Positions 1-7,746 of a stretch of 64,000 nt of DNA are shown piece after piece (position 1 is the first letter of the stretch; each line of letters begins with the position of its first letter). Origin of the DNA: CAWAHD01 sp963781785. Its GTDB lineage: Bacteria; Planctomycetota; Planctomycetia; Isosphaerales; Isosphaeraceae. The notes under the pieces were generated by a model that was not told where the DNA came from, did not search any database, and saw only the letters and a program-made list of their open reading frames with translations. The translations under genes and the position numbers were made by a program. The DNA is taken from assembly GCA_963781785.1 (NCBI GenBank), contig CAWAHD010000003.1:62001-126000 (forward strand), written 5' to 3'.

Positions 1-1918
1 GCCCTTGTTCGATGCCGGCGACTAGATCGAGGAGAACCTTGAGCCGGTCGCCTTCGATGGTACCTGCGCGGTCATCAGGCCCCACTTGACGGAGTGAGGC
101 ACCGGCTAGGCCAGTCTCGATCAGAATTGCTTGCATCTGATCTTCGGCGTGCACGTACCGTCGTTCTTTCTTTCCACTGACGATCATGTACAGCGGAGGC
201 TGGGCGACATAGAGGTGTCCCTCAGCCACCAATCTAGGCATCTGTCGGTAGAAAAATGTCATGAGCAGGGTCCGGATGTGAGAACCATCGACATCTGCGT
301 CGCTCATCATCACGATCTTGCCATAGCGCCGTTTAGCAGGGTCCTCCTCCTCGCCAATACCATTCCCAACGGCGGTGATAATGTTGCGGATCTCCTCGTT
401 GCTCAAGACACGGTCGAGGCGAGCACGCTCCACGTTGAGAATTTTGCCTCGCAAGGGGAGGATCGCTTGATAGATCCGATCGCGGCCTCCTTCGGCTGTT
501 CCGCCGGCGGAGTCCCCCTCGACTAGGAACAGCTCACTGGAACCCTGATCATGGGTCGAACAGTCCATCAGCTTGCCGGGCAATCCTCCACCTGAGAGGA
601 TTCCTTTTCGGTTGCGGACCAGTTCGCGAGCCTTGCGAGCTGCCTCACGCGCTTCCGCCGCCAGTTGCGCCTTGGCCACGATTCGCTTGGCCACTCCTGG
701 ATTCGTCTCGAGATAATCGGCCAGCCGTTCGTTGACAACTCGCGCTGTAATCCCCTCGACTTCGCTGTTGCCAAGCTTCGTCTTCGTTTGTCCCTCGAAC
801 TGCGGGTCAGGTACGCGCACGCTGATAATCGCAGTCAGGCCTTCTTTGAAGTCGTCGCCTGTGATCGTCAGGTCCTTGGTCTTTCCGGGTGCGCCTGTTT
901 TGGCGTACTGATTTAGCGTGCGGGTCAAGGCGGTGCGGAACCCGGTTAGATGCGTCCCCCCCTCGACCGTGTTGATATTGTTGCAATACGACACAACCAT
1001 TTCGCTGATTGAATCGTTGTACTGCAAAGCAACCTCGACTTCAACGGCACGTTCCTCATCCCGCCCAAAGAAGACGACCGGCGGATGTAGAACGGTCTGA
1101 GAGCGATTCAAATAAACGACAAACTCGCTCAATCCCTCCGACGAGAAGAATTCAATGTCCTTGCGCTCGTAGGTTCGCTCGTCAATCAAGTGGATTCGGA
1201 TCCCCTTGTTCAGGAAGGCGAGCTCGCGCAGTCGCTTCTCGAGCACATCGAAGTCAAACTCGATCTTCGGAAAGATCTCGGCGTCAGGCAAGAAGCGGAT
1301 CGTCGTCCCTGTCGTCTTGGTCGTCCCGTCCAAGTTCACCTCTCCCTGAGGCTCGCCTTTACGATAGTACTGCCGCCAGATTTGGCCGTCGCGGCGGACT
1401 TCCGCCTCTAGCCACTCTGAAAGTGCATTAACGACCGTTAATCCTACACCATGGAGACCACCTGACACCTTGTAAGTATGATGGTCAAATTTGCCTCCGG
1501 CATGCACCGTGGTCAAAACCACCTCAAGGGTGTTTTTGCCGGTGTCAGCATGGATATCGACTGGAATCCCGCGCCCGTCATCGACGACTGAGGCTGAACC
1601 GTCAGTATGCAGCGTCACTTCGATTTTTCGGCAATAACCAGCCATCGCTTCGTCGATCGAGTTGTCCACGATTTCGTACACCAGATGATGCAACCCTTTC
1701 GGCGTTGTATCGCCGATGTACATGCCAGGGCGCAACCGCACTGCTTCGATTCCCTCCAGCACGCGGATACTCGCCCCGGTGTACTCTGCCAGAGTTGCCG
1801 CGTTGTCTGGGTCGACTTGGAGTTCGCCGTTGCTTGTCCGTCCGTCCGTCTTTCGATCCAGGGGCTCTGAGGAGGAAGTCTCAAGGGGGCGATCTTCGGT
1901 CTTGCTCAAATCCACCAT
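1..1918 (-). CDS. gyrB: DNA gyrase subunit B (3' end beyond window)
   Basis: ATPase subunit of DNA gyrase, which with GyrA introduces negative supercoils. About 639 codons are visible; the C-terminal end is cut by the window edge. In order the reading frame shows the GHKL ATPase part (IVDNSIDEA, DDGRGIPVD, GGLHGVG), the QTKTKLGN segment (about 769-790), VEGDSAGG (about 500-523), PLRGKILNVE (about 430-460) and the metal-binding MSDADVDGSH (about 285-315), all hallmarks of GyrB. I chose the ATG at 1918 because GAGGTGA lies about 7 bases upstream. An in-frame ATG at 1942 would add eight residues but has no clear ribosome binding site. The gene lies downstream of dnaN and dciA in the same direction, a typical origin-proximal arrangement. 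ParE is the main alternative, but the context favours GyrB. Confidence 0.96.
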   Translation of the reverse strand, partial: MVDLSKTEDRPLETSSSEPLDRKTDGRTSNGELQVDPDNAATLAEYTGASIRVLEGIEAVRLRPGMYIGDTTPKGLHHLVYEIVDNSIDEAMAGYCRKIEVTLHTDGSASVVDDGRGIPVDIHADTGKNTLEVVLTTVHAGGKFDHHTYKVSGGLHGVGLTVVNALSEWLEAEVRRDGQIWRQYYRKGEPQGEVNLDGTTKTTGTTIRFLPDAEIFPKIEFDFDVLEKRLRELAFLNKGIRIHLIDERTYERKDIEFFSSEGLSEFVVYLNRSQTVLHPPVVFFGRDEERAVEVEVALQYNDSISEMVVSYCNNINTVEGGTHLTGFRTALTRTLNQYAKTGAPGKTKDLTITGDDFKEGLTAIISVRVPDPQFEGQTKTKLGNSEVEGITARVVNERLADYLETNPGVAKRIVAKAQLAAEAREAARKARELVRNRKGILSGGGLPGKLMDCSTHDQGSSELFLVEGDSAGGTAEGGRDRIYQAILPLRGKILNVERARLDRVLSNEEIRNIITAVGNGIGEEEDPAKRRYGKIVMMSDADVDGSHIRTLLMTFFYRQMPRLVAEGHLYVAQPPLYMIVSGKKERRYVHAEDQMQAILIETGLAGASLRQVGPDDRAGTIEGDRLKVLLDLVAGIEQG

Positions 1919-2273
1919 CGTCAATTCACCTCGATCGTTCATCTTATTTTCATGCCTGACTTCCGGCAGGGTGCCATTAGCCAGGATAGGATTGCGCTCA
2001 CGTTCTCGTCGGCCGAAAATCGGCGCTGGTTCGGTTCCACCAGCGAAAACACTCCCACCAGAGACTCCGTCTCACGAAGGCTGGATGAACGGCCAAGAAC
2101 CCAACCAAGCCAACCAACGATCTGATTGAATCGGCCCGCTGGGAGCCTCTTTTCCCAGGCAGCGCCAAAAAGTCGTACGACCGGAACCTTGCCCCCCCGG
2201 GCACATTCGCGGTTCTCGGAGACGCGCAGCCGGCTTTCTCTCCATCTAGGTTGCGACCGATTGGCCGCTCTCT
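1919..2273. other. Gap between dciA and gyrB, no gene seen
   Basis: About 355 bases. Short open frames exist on both strands but none has a recognisable product or a convincing ribosome binding site. It probably holds the gyrB promoter or leader. Confidence 0.5.
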
Positions 2274-2756
2274 TCACGGTCCTTGCTCTCCAGAGCCAGT
2301 GGTGGTGCCAGAACCGTGGTCCGGCTCGGCCTTCCCGGGCATGGTCCGCCCTTTTGGTACGGTCTGACGGCGACGACTTGGTTTGAGCTCGCGAACCGAT
2401 CCCGACGATGGCGAAGCCGTCTCGCCAAGCTGTCCGACCTCAGAAACAACCGCGCCAACACGGAATCGAATGTCATGAATCTCCGTCGCTGGAGCACCCA
2501 AGCGCAATGCCCCCAGCAGCGCTGCTTTCCGAAACGACACCAACTCTTCCAGAAGCGCTGAATGAGCCACTGTCACGTTTAATACCCCACGCCGCACTTC
2601 GCCCAACTGCGTCTGGCGGCAGTGTGGCTCGCCGACCGCTGTGTTCCACGCCTTTTCCAGCTCTTGCCGGGCCCACAAACGGCCATAACCTCGCACGGTA
2701 AATAGTTCGCCCAGGATGTCTGACAATGATCTGGGCCCACGGTTCGGGTTTGACAT
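2274..2756 (-). CDS. dciA: DUF721 / DciA-like helicase-loading protein
   Basis: A 160-residue protein with a DUF721 domain over roughly residues 8-100 (a SLSDILGELF start, then a WNTAVGE segment and a VLNVTVAHSALLEEL strand-helix region). A basic, Ser/Gly-rich and probably disordered tail follows. DciA proteins interact with the replicative helicase DnaB and take the place of DnaC-type loaders in most bacteria; this role is family knowledge, not shown here. The ATG is preceded by GAGGGAG. The gene starts 36 bases after the dnaN stop and is probably co-transcribed with dnaN. The dnaN-DUF721-gyrB order supports the call. Confidence 0.85.
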   Translation of the reverse strand: MSNPNRGPRSLSDILGELFTVRGYGRLWARQELEKAWNTAVGEPHCRQTQLGEVRRGVLNVTVAHSALLEELVSFRKAALLGALRLGAPATEIHDIRFRVGAVVSEVGQLGETASPSSGSVRELKPSRRRQTVPKGRTMPGKAEPDHGSGTTTGSGEQGP

Positions 2757-2792
2757 GCTCCCTCGATCAGTCTCGAACCAGAATCCAATTCA

Positions 2793-3914
2793 TCAAGCCC
2801 GTTCGCGCGTCAGGGGCATCACCACGTAGGTATAGCGATCCTCGGTCTTGAAGACGGCCGCGTTCTTCGAATCGATCAACTCGACCGTCAACATGGTCGC
2901 ATCGTCTAAAGTCTTGAGTGCATCGATCAAATAGCGAGGGTCAAAGGTGATCTCGACGGTCTTGCCGTTGTAAGCGATGGGCAACTCAACGTGCGAGCTA
3001 CCGACATCAGCGGATTGACTCGTCAGCCGAAGCACACCTAACCCAAACTCGAAGTCGACGCCACGGCTGTCCTGGCTGGTCACAATTGAAGCCTGCTCGA
3101 CCGCAATTCGTAGAGGTCCTACTTCTAGCGGTATCTTGACCTCGACGTTGGCTGGAAAGACATCTTGGTATCGAGGAAACCGCCCCTCCACCAGACGACT
3201 GTAGATCACGGCGTTTTCAGTCCGCATCAGCACAGCGCTCCCTGACTGTATCATCAAGTGCACTGGCGGATCGTCGTCGGCCAGATTGCGCTCGATCAGT
3301 TTGAGAGCCTTGACCGGAATTACAGGTGAGCCGGTGGGCGCAGGTGGGTTGTTTTCACCATCGACGATTGCCAACATCCGGGCCAGCCGCCGCCCGTCTG
3401 TTCCGACCATCGCCATCGACTCACCGATCACTTCTACCAGAACCCCTCCCAGAGCATAACGCGTACTCTCAACATCCGTGGCGAAGATCGTCCGCCGGAT
3501 CAGCTTCTTCAAGTCGCTGGCAGCAATCACATAGTAGCTCGAGGCGGCAAAATCAGGAACCTCGGGAAATAGACTCACATCCTCTACCGGCAGTGTGAAC
3601 TCGCACTGCAAGCCTTTCACGACCAGGCAATCGTCGTTGGTTTCGATGGCCAGTTCGATATCAGCACTGGTCCGTAGAATTGACCCGACCTGTGACGTTG
3701 GCAGGACCACCGAGCCTGGCTGGTCGACTTTGACACCAAGTACGCGGTGCCGTATCCCAATCTCCAAGTCCGTCCCCATCAGCACCGAGCCGTCGTTGGC
3801 ACTGGCGATGAGCTTGACGCTCTGAAGGATGGGCTTGGGGCTCCGAACCGGAACAACCCCGCCGACCATCCCGAACGCCGTGAGCAATGCCTCACGGTTG
3901 CACAGGGCCCTCAT
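2793..3914 (-). CDS. dnaN: DNA polymerase III sliding clamp (beta subunit)
   Basis: A 373-residue protein of usual clamp length. Recognisable features are the N-terminal start MRALCNREALL, the TDLEIGIRHR strand of domain 1, SLFPEVPDF, the YALGGVLVEV and GTDGRRLA block of domain 2, EGRFPRYQDVFP, and a C-terminal YVVMPL segment that forms part of the hydrophobic binding cleft. The clamp dimer tethers polymerase III to DNA. A CAGGAAAT ribosome binding site precedes the ATG. It heads the dnaN-dciA-gyrB series on the minus strand. dnaA, the usual upstream neighbour, is absent from this window. Confidence 0.97.
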   Translation of the reverse strand: MRALCNREALLTAFGMVGGVVPVRSPKPILQSVKLIASANDGSVLMGTDLEIGIRHRVLGVKVDQPGSVVLPTSQVGSILRTSADIELAIETNDDCLVVKGLQCEFTLPVEDVSLFPEVPDFAASSYYVIAASDLKKLIRRTIFATDVESTRYALGGVLVEVIGESMAMVGTDGRRLARMLAIVDGENNPPAPTGSPVIPVKALKLIERNLADDDPPVHLMIQSGSAVLMRTENAVIYSRLVEGRFPRYQDVFPANVEVKIPLEVGPLRIAVEQASIVTSQDSRGVDFEFGLGVLRLTSQSADVGSSHVELPIAYNGKTVEITFDPRYLIDALKTLDDATMLTVELIDSKNAAVFKTEDRYTYVVMPLTRERA

Positions 3915-4545
3915 TCGAGATTTCCTGCTTCAAACGCTTGAACGTTTCGTTTCAATTGCTTCCATACTTTCCCGGCGCAGAGGTCGGAAGAACGTCGTCG
4001 TCTGGATTGGTCATTCCTCGCCGCCTTGGTTGGGTCAAGCGCGAGATCACCCGATTCGCCGATTTCTAGCGAACCGGTCCAACTAGCTTTTGGAATGCGG
4101 TGAGGATATTCATGCTGACGGGATGGCGTTTACGAAAGCTCAGTCCCGAGTCTTCTCTAGAAAAAGTGAGCTATCAAATCACCGTATTCAGTAGAGAGCG
4201 GGCACGCTACCGTCAACAGTCACAGCAGCGCTCTAACAAGCTAATGTTACCAAAGACGTTAACCGGGTACAATGTCCATTGCTTGCCGGGGGAAAACTTG
4301 TGAGTAAATGTGTTAGCAGCTCCGGCATGGCCGACTGCACCTAGCTAATATTCTGGTGGGGGCGCGGTGCCGATTGTAAACAGTGCCTTCGTCGTGCGCT
4401 AGTCATCACCGTGTTATCCACACGTTTTCCCCCGGCAGCGGTTCGTCAAGGCTTCCTTGAAGAAAAACCAACTGTGCCAATGGGGTAAACTGCTTGGAAC
4501 TCACCTCGATTGATCGCCATGGTGATCAACCTTGCTCCAACAGCT
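3915..4545. other. Non-coding region upstream of dnaN; weak oriC candidate
   Basis: About 630 bases with no convincing gene, between dnaN and an ISKra4 element. It contains one perfect DnaA box (4414-4422). I found no second perfect box and no clear AT-rich unwinding tract. The position next to dnaN and gyrB makes an origin or a DnaA-regulated promoter possible, but it is not demonstrated. Confidence 0.35.
4414..4422 (+). promoter_or_regulatory. DnaA box (TTATCCACA)
   Basis: An exact match to the consensus DnaA 9-mer TTATCCACA, about 500 bases upstream of the dnaN start. A single box could occur by chance; its location upstream of dnaN is what makes it notable. Confidence 0.5.
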
Positions 4546-4569
4546 GGGTGCGCCAATTGATTCTGGCGG

Positions 4570-5784
4570 TCAGTTTCGAGACGCGCAATAAGGATCCCAA
4601 TGGTCGCTGTAGGTCAAACAACATAACTCGGCCATTCGGTTGACGTTGTCGAGCTGCCACCGAGCTCCCATTTGTTTGAGTCGGCGGCCGACCAAATTCT
4701 TGGCCGCGCCTTCGACCATTCCACTGCCGATTGACTGCCCCGTATACAAGCGGTGGCAGCAGTTGAGGCGCTCGGTATACACGGCGAAATAGCTCATCAA
4801 TTCGTCCAGTGGGGCGCGGTCGTCTGGTCCATCACCCGGTGTCAGCGTCTGGCCTAATTGGTCGCAGAGGCCAGCCCAGCCATCGGACAACAGTAACCCG
4901 CGGCCCCGGTTCAGCCATTCTGTCGCGGCCGCCGTTCCCTCGCCGTACTTTTTTCGCGCCGCGTCGGCGATGTGCTCGGCGGCGTGGTAGATATCGAGAA
5001 CTTGAGTACAGCCAGGGAACTGTCGCGACGAGGCGTTCCAGATCCATTCGGCACCGTCTCCCAAGACGGTGATCGTGCTCCGATCCTCGATCCCCAACCG
5101 GATCGCCCATTCACCCCAACGGGGCGCGAAATCGTCGATCGTCTCGATCGCAGCGAACGCGAACCGCGTCGTTGGGGCGGGTAGATGCCGTTTGTCCCAA
5201 TCCGAAGGCGTAGATGGTTCGCCACGCTCCCGGCGGGCGAAGATGCCAATCTTCATGTCCCGCCAACCTTCGGGCGTGTTGACCTTGGCAGCGTCGGTCT
5301 GGAATTCGATATCCCCGGGGGCATCGGCGAATGCCTTGGCCACGAGCGGCGAATTGGCCCGGAAGTCGGCAATCCGAGTGGACTCTGCCTGGCAAGCTTG
5401 CCGAATCCGTTCATCGCTGATCGTCCAGCCACAGCACTCGGACAGTAGCCGCCCAGATGCCTCGAAGGAATTCTGGCCTCCAAGCAGACAGATCAGCCGG
5501 CTCGCCTGTCGCGTGAGGAACCCTTCCAGGCCCAAGAAACGATCAGCCGCGTAGCCCCCTAAATCACAGGATGCGCAGGAGAAATAGGTACGTCGAAGCA
5601 CAATCGCCCCGAGTGCGGTCATCACCGTTTTAGGCGCACCGCCTTTGTGACGTCCCGTAGCTCCACACGGGCAGATTCGAGCGGCGTCCCCTTTTTTTCC
5701 AGGGTTTCTGCTCGGTTTTGCAGGGTTGACTCCAATGCTTTCTTCAAGAAGGCACGGCCGTTGCCCAGCAAGAACGATTCGCAA
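4570..5784 (-). CDS. ISKra4 transposase, catalytic frame (OrfB-like)
   Basis: A 404-residue open frame carrying the catalytic domain. Visible motifs are a zinc-type segment (CPCGATGRHKGG, then CASCD), VLGDGAEWIWN, DIYHAAEHIADAARKKYG and GSGMVEGAAKNLVGRRLKQ, all typical of ISKra4 transposases. The first acidic residue probably lies in IEFQTDAAKV. The annotated start is only the first Met of the open frame; translation more likely enters from the upstream frame at the slippery site. No internal stop is seen, so the element may be functional. Confidence 0.85.
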   Translation of the reverse strand: MRIVLAGQRPCLLEESIGVNPAKPSRNPGKKGDAARICPCGATGRHKGGAPKTVMTALGAIVLRRTYFSCASCDLGGYAADRFLGLEGFLTRQASRLICLLGGQNSFEASGRLLSECCGWTISDERIRQACQAESTRIADFRANSPLVAKAFADAPGDIEFQTDAAKVNTPEGWRDMKIGIFARRERGEPSTPSDWDKRHLPAPTTRFAFAAIETIDDFAPRWGEWAIRLGIEDRSTITVLGDGAEWIWNASSRQFPGCTQVLDIYHAAEHIADAARKKYGEGTAAATEWLNRGRGLLLSDGWAGLCDQLGQTLTPGDGPDDRAPLDELMSYFAVYTERLNCCHRLYTGQSIGSGMVEGAAKNLVGRRLKQMGARWQLDNVNRMAELCCLTYSDHWDPYCASRN

Positions 5785-5954
5785 TGGTCGAGTACCTGTC
5801 CGTAAGGGGCAGCGTCGGCGGCTGCCTCGAGTTCTTGGGCCATGACAACAACCTGTTCGACGATGAGTCTTTGTAGCGGAGTGAGGCGATCAAGATCAGA
5901 GGGGAGCATGAGTGCATCATCCTTGAGCGGTGTTCCATCCTTAGGTAACGCCAA
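5622..5954 (-). CDS. ISKra4 transposase, upstream frame (OrfA-like)
   Basis: A 110-residue frame forming the N-terminal part of the ISKra4 transposase. It is mostly helical, with a segment RLIVEQVVVMAQELEAA. It overlaps the downstream frame by about 160 bases. The frames are related by a -1 shift, and an A AAA AAG heptamer lies in the overlap. Full-length transposase is therefore probably made by ribosomal frameshifting, giving about 495 residues. Confidence 0.75.
   Translation of the reverse strand: MALPKDGTPLKDDALMLPSDLDRLTPLQRLIVEQVVVMAQELEAAADAAPYGQVLDHCESFLLGNGRAFLKKALESTLQNRAETLEKKGTPLESARVELRDVTKAVRLKR
5691..5697 (-). promoter_or_regulatory. -1 ribosomal frameshift heptamer A AAA AAG
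   Basis: On the minus strand seven A residues are followed by GGGG. In the upstream frame the codons read GAA AAA AAG, forming the classic slippery heptamer A AAA AAG. A -1 slip moves ribosomes exactly into the catalytic frame (…AAA AAA GGG GAC). This is inference from sequence and family behaviour. Confidence 0.65.
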
Positions 5955-6008
5955 CTACCGCTTTATACCCATCTCCCGACCAAACTGCCAGAATCTGTTG
6001 GCGCACCC

Positions 6009-6480
6009 GAACAGCTAGAGGCCAAGCTGCAACGCAAGAACGAAGTCCTGTCGGAACTTATGGAAGAGCACACGCAACTTAGAAAAGAGCTTGGGGAACC
6101 CTGACGGGATGCTGGGTCCCCCATGACACGCGCGACGAGGTCGTGGACTTCGTGCGCACCTGAGCCGATAAGGCCGAGATCACCGTCGGCCGCTTTCTGT
6201 CCTGGATCGGTATCGGCGCCAGCAAGTTCCACGACTGGAAGGCGCGGTTCGGAAAGGTCAACGAACACAATGCCTGGGTGCTGCGCGACTATCGGCTGAC
6301 CGACCCTGAGAAGGAGGGGATCCGCGGTTTCGCTCATAGTGGCATCAGCTACATCACGCCCCAGGACAGGCTCGCCGGGCGCGAAGCTGAGATCTTCGCC
6401 GCTCGTGACCCCAAACTGGCCGAGGCACGCCAGCGCCGCCAACAACAACGCCAAGCTGGCCGCGACCCAGCGCCGAGTGC
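6009..6480 (+). pseudogene. IS3-like transposase remnant (internally deleted)
   Basis: Reads as the tail of an OrfA (QLEAKLQRKNEVLSELMEEH) followed by an OrfB frame (WVPHDTRDEVVDFV, stop, ITVGRFLSWIGIGASKF, GKVNEHNAWVLRDYRLTD). It then jumps straight to the OrfB C-terminus (GISYITPQDRLAGREAEIF). The integrase core is missing, and an in-frame TGA interrupts the 5' part. The 3' end runs in frame into a CHC2 zinc finger. The same fused, deleted arrangement recurs inverted at 20157-20533. Confidence 0.75.
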
Positions 6481-6875
6481 ATCGGCCTCACACTCTGTCA
6501 TCGACTTCGCCGCCCTGCGTGCCGTGGTCACGATGGTAGCCGTCCTGCGACTGCTCGGCTTCCGGTCTCGCAGCAGCTACGGCGCCCAACAACGTGGCCT
6601 GTGCCCCTTCCACGGCTCCACTTGCGGCACCAGCCGCTGCTTCTCGGTCAACCTAGAGCAGCACACCTTCCACTGCTTCAAATGCAGCCGATCCGGTAAT
6701 GCCCTCGACCTATGGACCCACGCCACCGGCTAAAGCACCTATGACGCTGCCCTTGATCTGTGCCAACGCTTACATCTACCGGTTCCCGAGTTGTCAGCCC
6801 CCGGATCCAAACCAACGTCCCAGCACACAAAGGATGAACCCGCAGACCTCGTGTCAACGACTTGTACAATCACTT
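6481..6875 (+). pseudogene. CHC2 (DnaG-type) zinc-finger gene, interrupted
   Basis: Contains CPFHGSTCGTSRCFSVNL and FHCFKCSRSGNALDLWTHATG, a primase-type CHC2 zinc finger. A TAA at 6731-6733 ends the frame, but homology to the intact zinc-finger protein at 22422-22796 continues beyond it in the same frame (YDAALDLCQRLHLPVPEL) up to a TAA near 6875. It is therefore a nonsense-mutated copy. No catalytic primase (TOPRIM) domain follows. It probably derives from the same kind of transposon as 22275-26969. Confidence 0.75.
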
Positions 6876-6939
6876 AAGTTCGCAGAGGATCCTTTTCTTT
6901 ACCCGCTAACTCGAACGGGCGGGGCTCCCAGTTGAGGCT

Positions 6940-7665
6940 GAACCAAGACACGTGTCGAATCAAGTGGTTGAGAAACTCGATGACGTGCAACCCATTGAGA
7001 GACTCCTGACGCACGAGAACAGAGATCCGACGGTCGGAGTGACACCCCCCATGACCGAGAGATGATCGCGTGTTTGCCGCACGCGCAAGATGGGCGTGTG
7101 TCCCTCGGGGACGTACGTCTTGACGCGCCCAGGCAGGAGGTAAAAGCCCGATTCATCCACGAAAATCAGGCTCCGGCGCTCTCGACGGGCTTGGGTCTGA
7201 AGGCGCGGCCAGACTTCGACGCGCCAGCGCTCGATCTCCTCTTCATCCCGCTGGATGGCGCGTGTGATCGGGAACTGAGGCATCCGGTGGAGCTTCTTCA
7301 GGAGCCGAGAGACTTGGCTTTTGTGATGGGCGACGCCAAATCCCTCTTCGATGAGTTGGCCGACCCGAGCACAGGTCCAGACCTCGCCAACAAAGCCGTA
7401 GGCCTCCGCGCCGTGAGCGAGAAAGTCCGCGATCAACCGGATCTGTTCCGGTTTGAGTTTGCGGGGGACGGCCAGGAACCGGACGTGCGAGCAACGCGAT
7501 CGGCCCATCGCGGTGAGCCCGAGCCATCCACCGACTCACAGATACCTCGCTGACATCGAGTGCGACGGCGATTTCCGCCTGGCTCCAGCCAAATTCGTGC
7601 AATTGCCAGGCTTGCATTCGCTGCCACTCTCTCCAATCACTTCGCTCAAAACGACCAGGTGTCAT
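6940..7665 (-). pseudogene. IS630-family transposase, frameshifted and truncated
   Basis: N-terminal HTH part (WREWQRMQAWQLHEFGWSQ, SRWMARAHRDGPIALLARPVPG) starting at 7665. It shifts frame near 7465, at a run of five C residues, into RKLKPEQIRLIADFL and the DDE core (SLIFVDESGFYLLPGR). A second frame change near 7020 leads to SLNGLHVIEFLNHLIRH, after which homology ends near 6945. The C-terminal DDE acidic residue is lost. The first shift sits in the linker between HTH and catalytic domains, as in other IS630 copies here. Confidence 0.8.
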
Positions 7666-7680
7666 GCCCTATTATAGGGC
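7666..7680. repeat. 15-bp palindrome upstream of IS630 remnant
   Basis: GCCCTATTATAGGGC is a perfect dyad just upstream of the broken IS630 transposase. It may be part of that element's terminal repeat or a small operator. No partner repeat was found on the other side. Confidence 0.35.
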
Positions 7681-7746
7681 TTGTGAGAGTTACCTGCTTT
7701 ATGCAACGCTCAGTAGTATCTCGTCCGAGCCTGAATTCGATCCGAG

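Larger units (their letters stand above)
4546..6008 (-). mobile_element. ISKra4-family insertion sequence
   Basis: About 1463 bases bounded by imperfect inverted repeats that start GGGTGCGCCAA at both ends (4546 forward; 6008 reverse complement). It encodes two overlapping transposase frames on the minus strand. AACAGCT directly precedes the left end and occurs one base beyond the right end (6010-6016), so it may be a target duplication. The right flank is an IS3-type remnant, so this element landed in older IS debris. Confidence 0.85.

Noticed and set aside
130..526. Plus-strand frames inside gyrB (131-526, 1009-1431 and others)
   Set aside because: They are antisense to conserved gyrase motifs, with no independent support.
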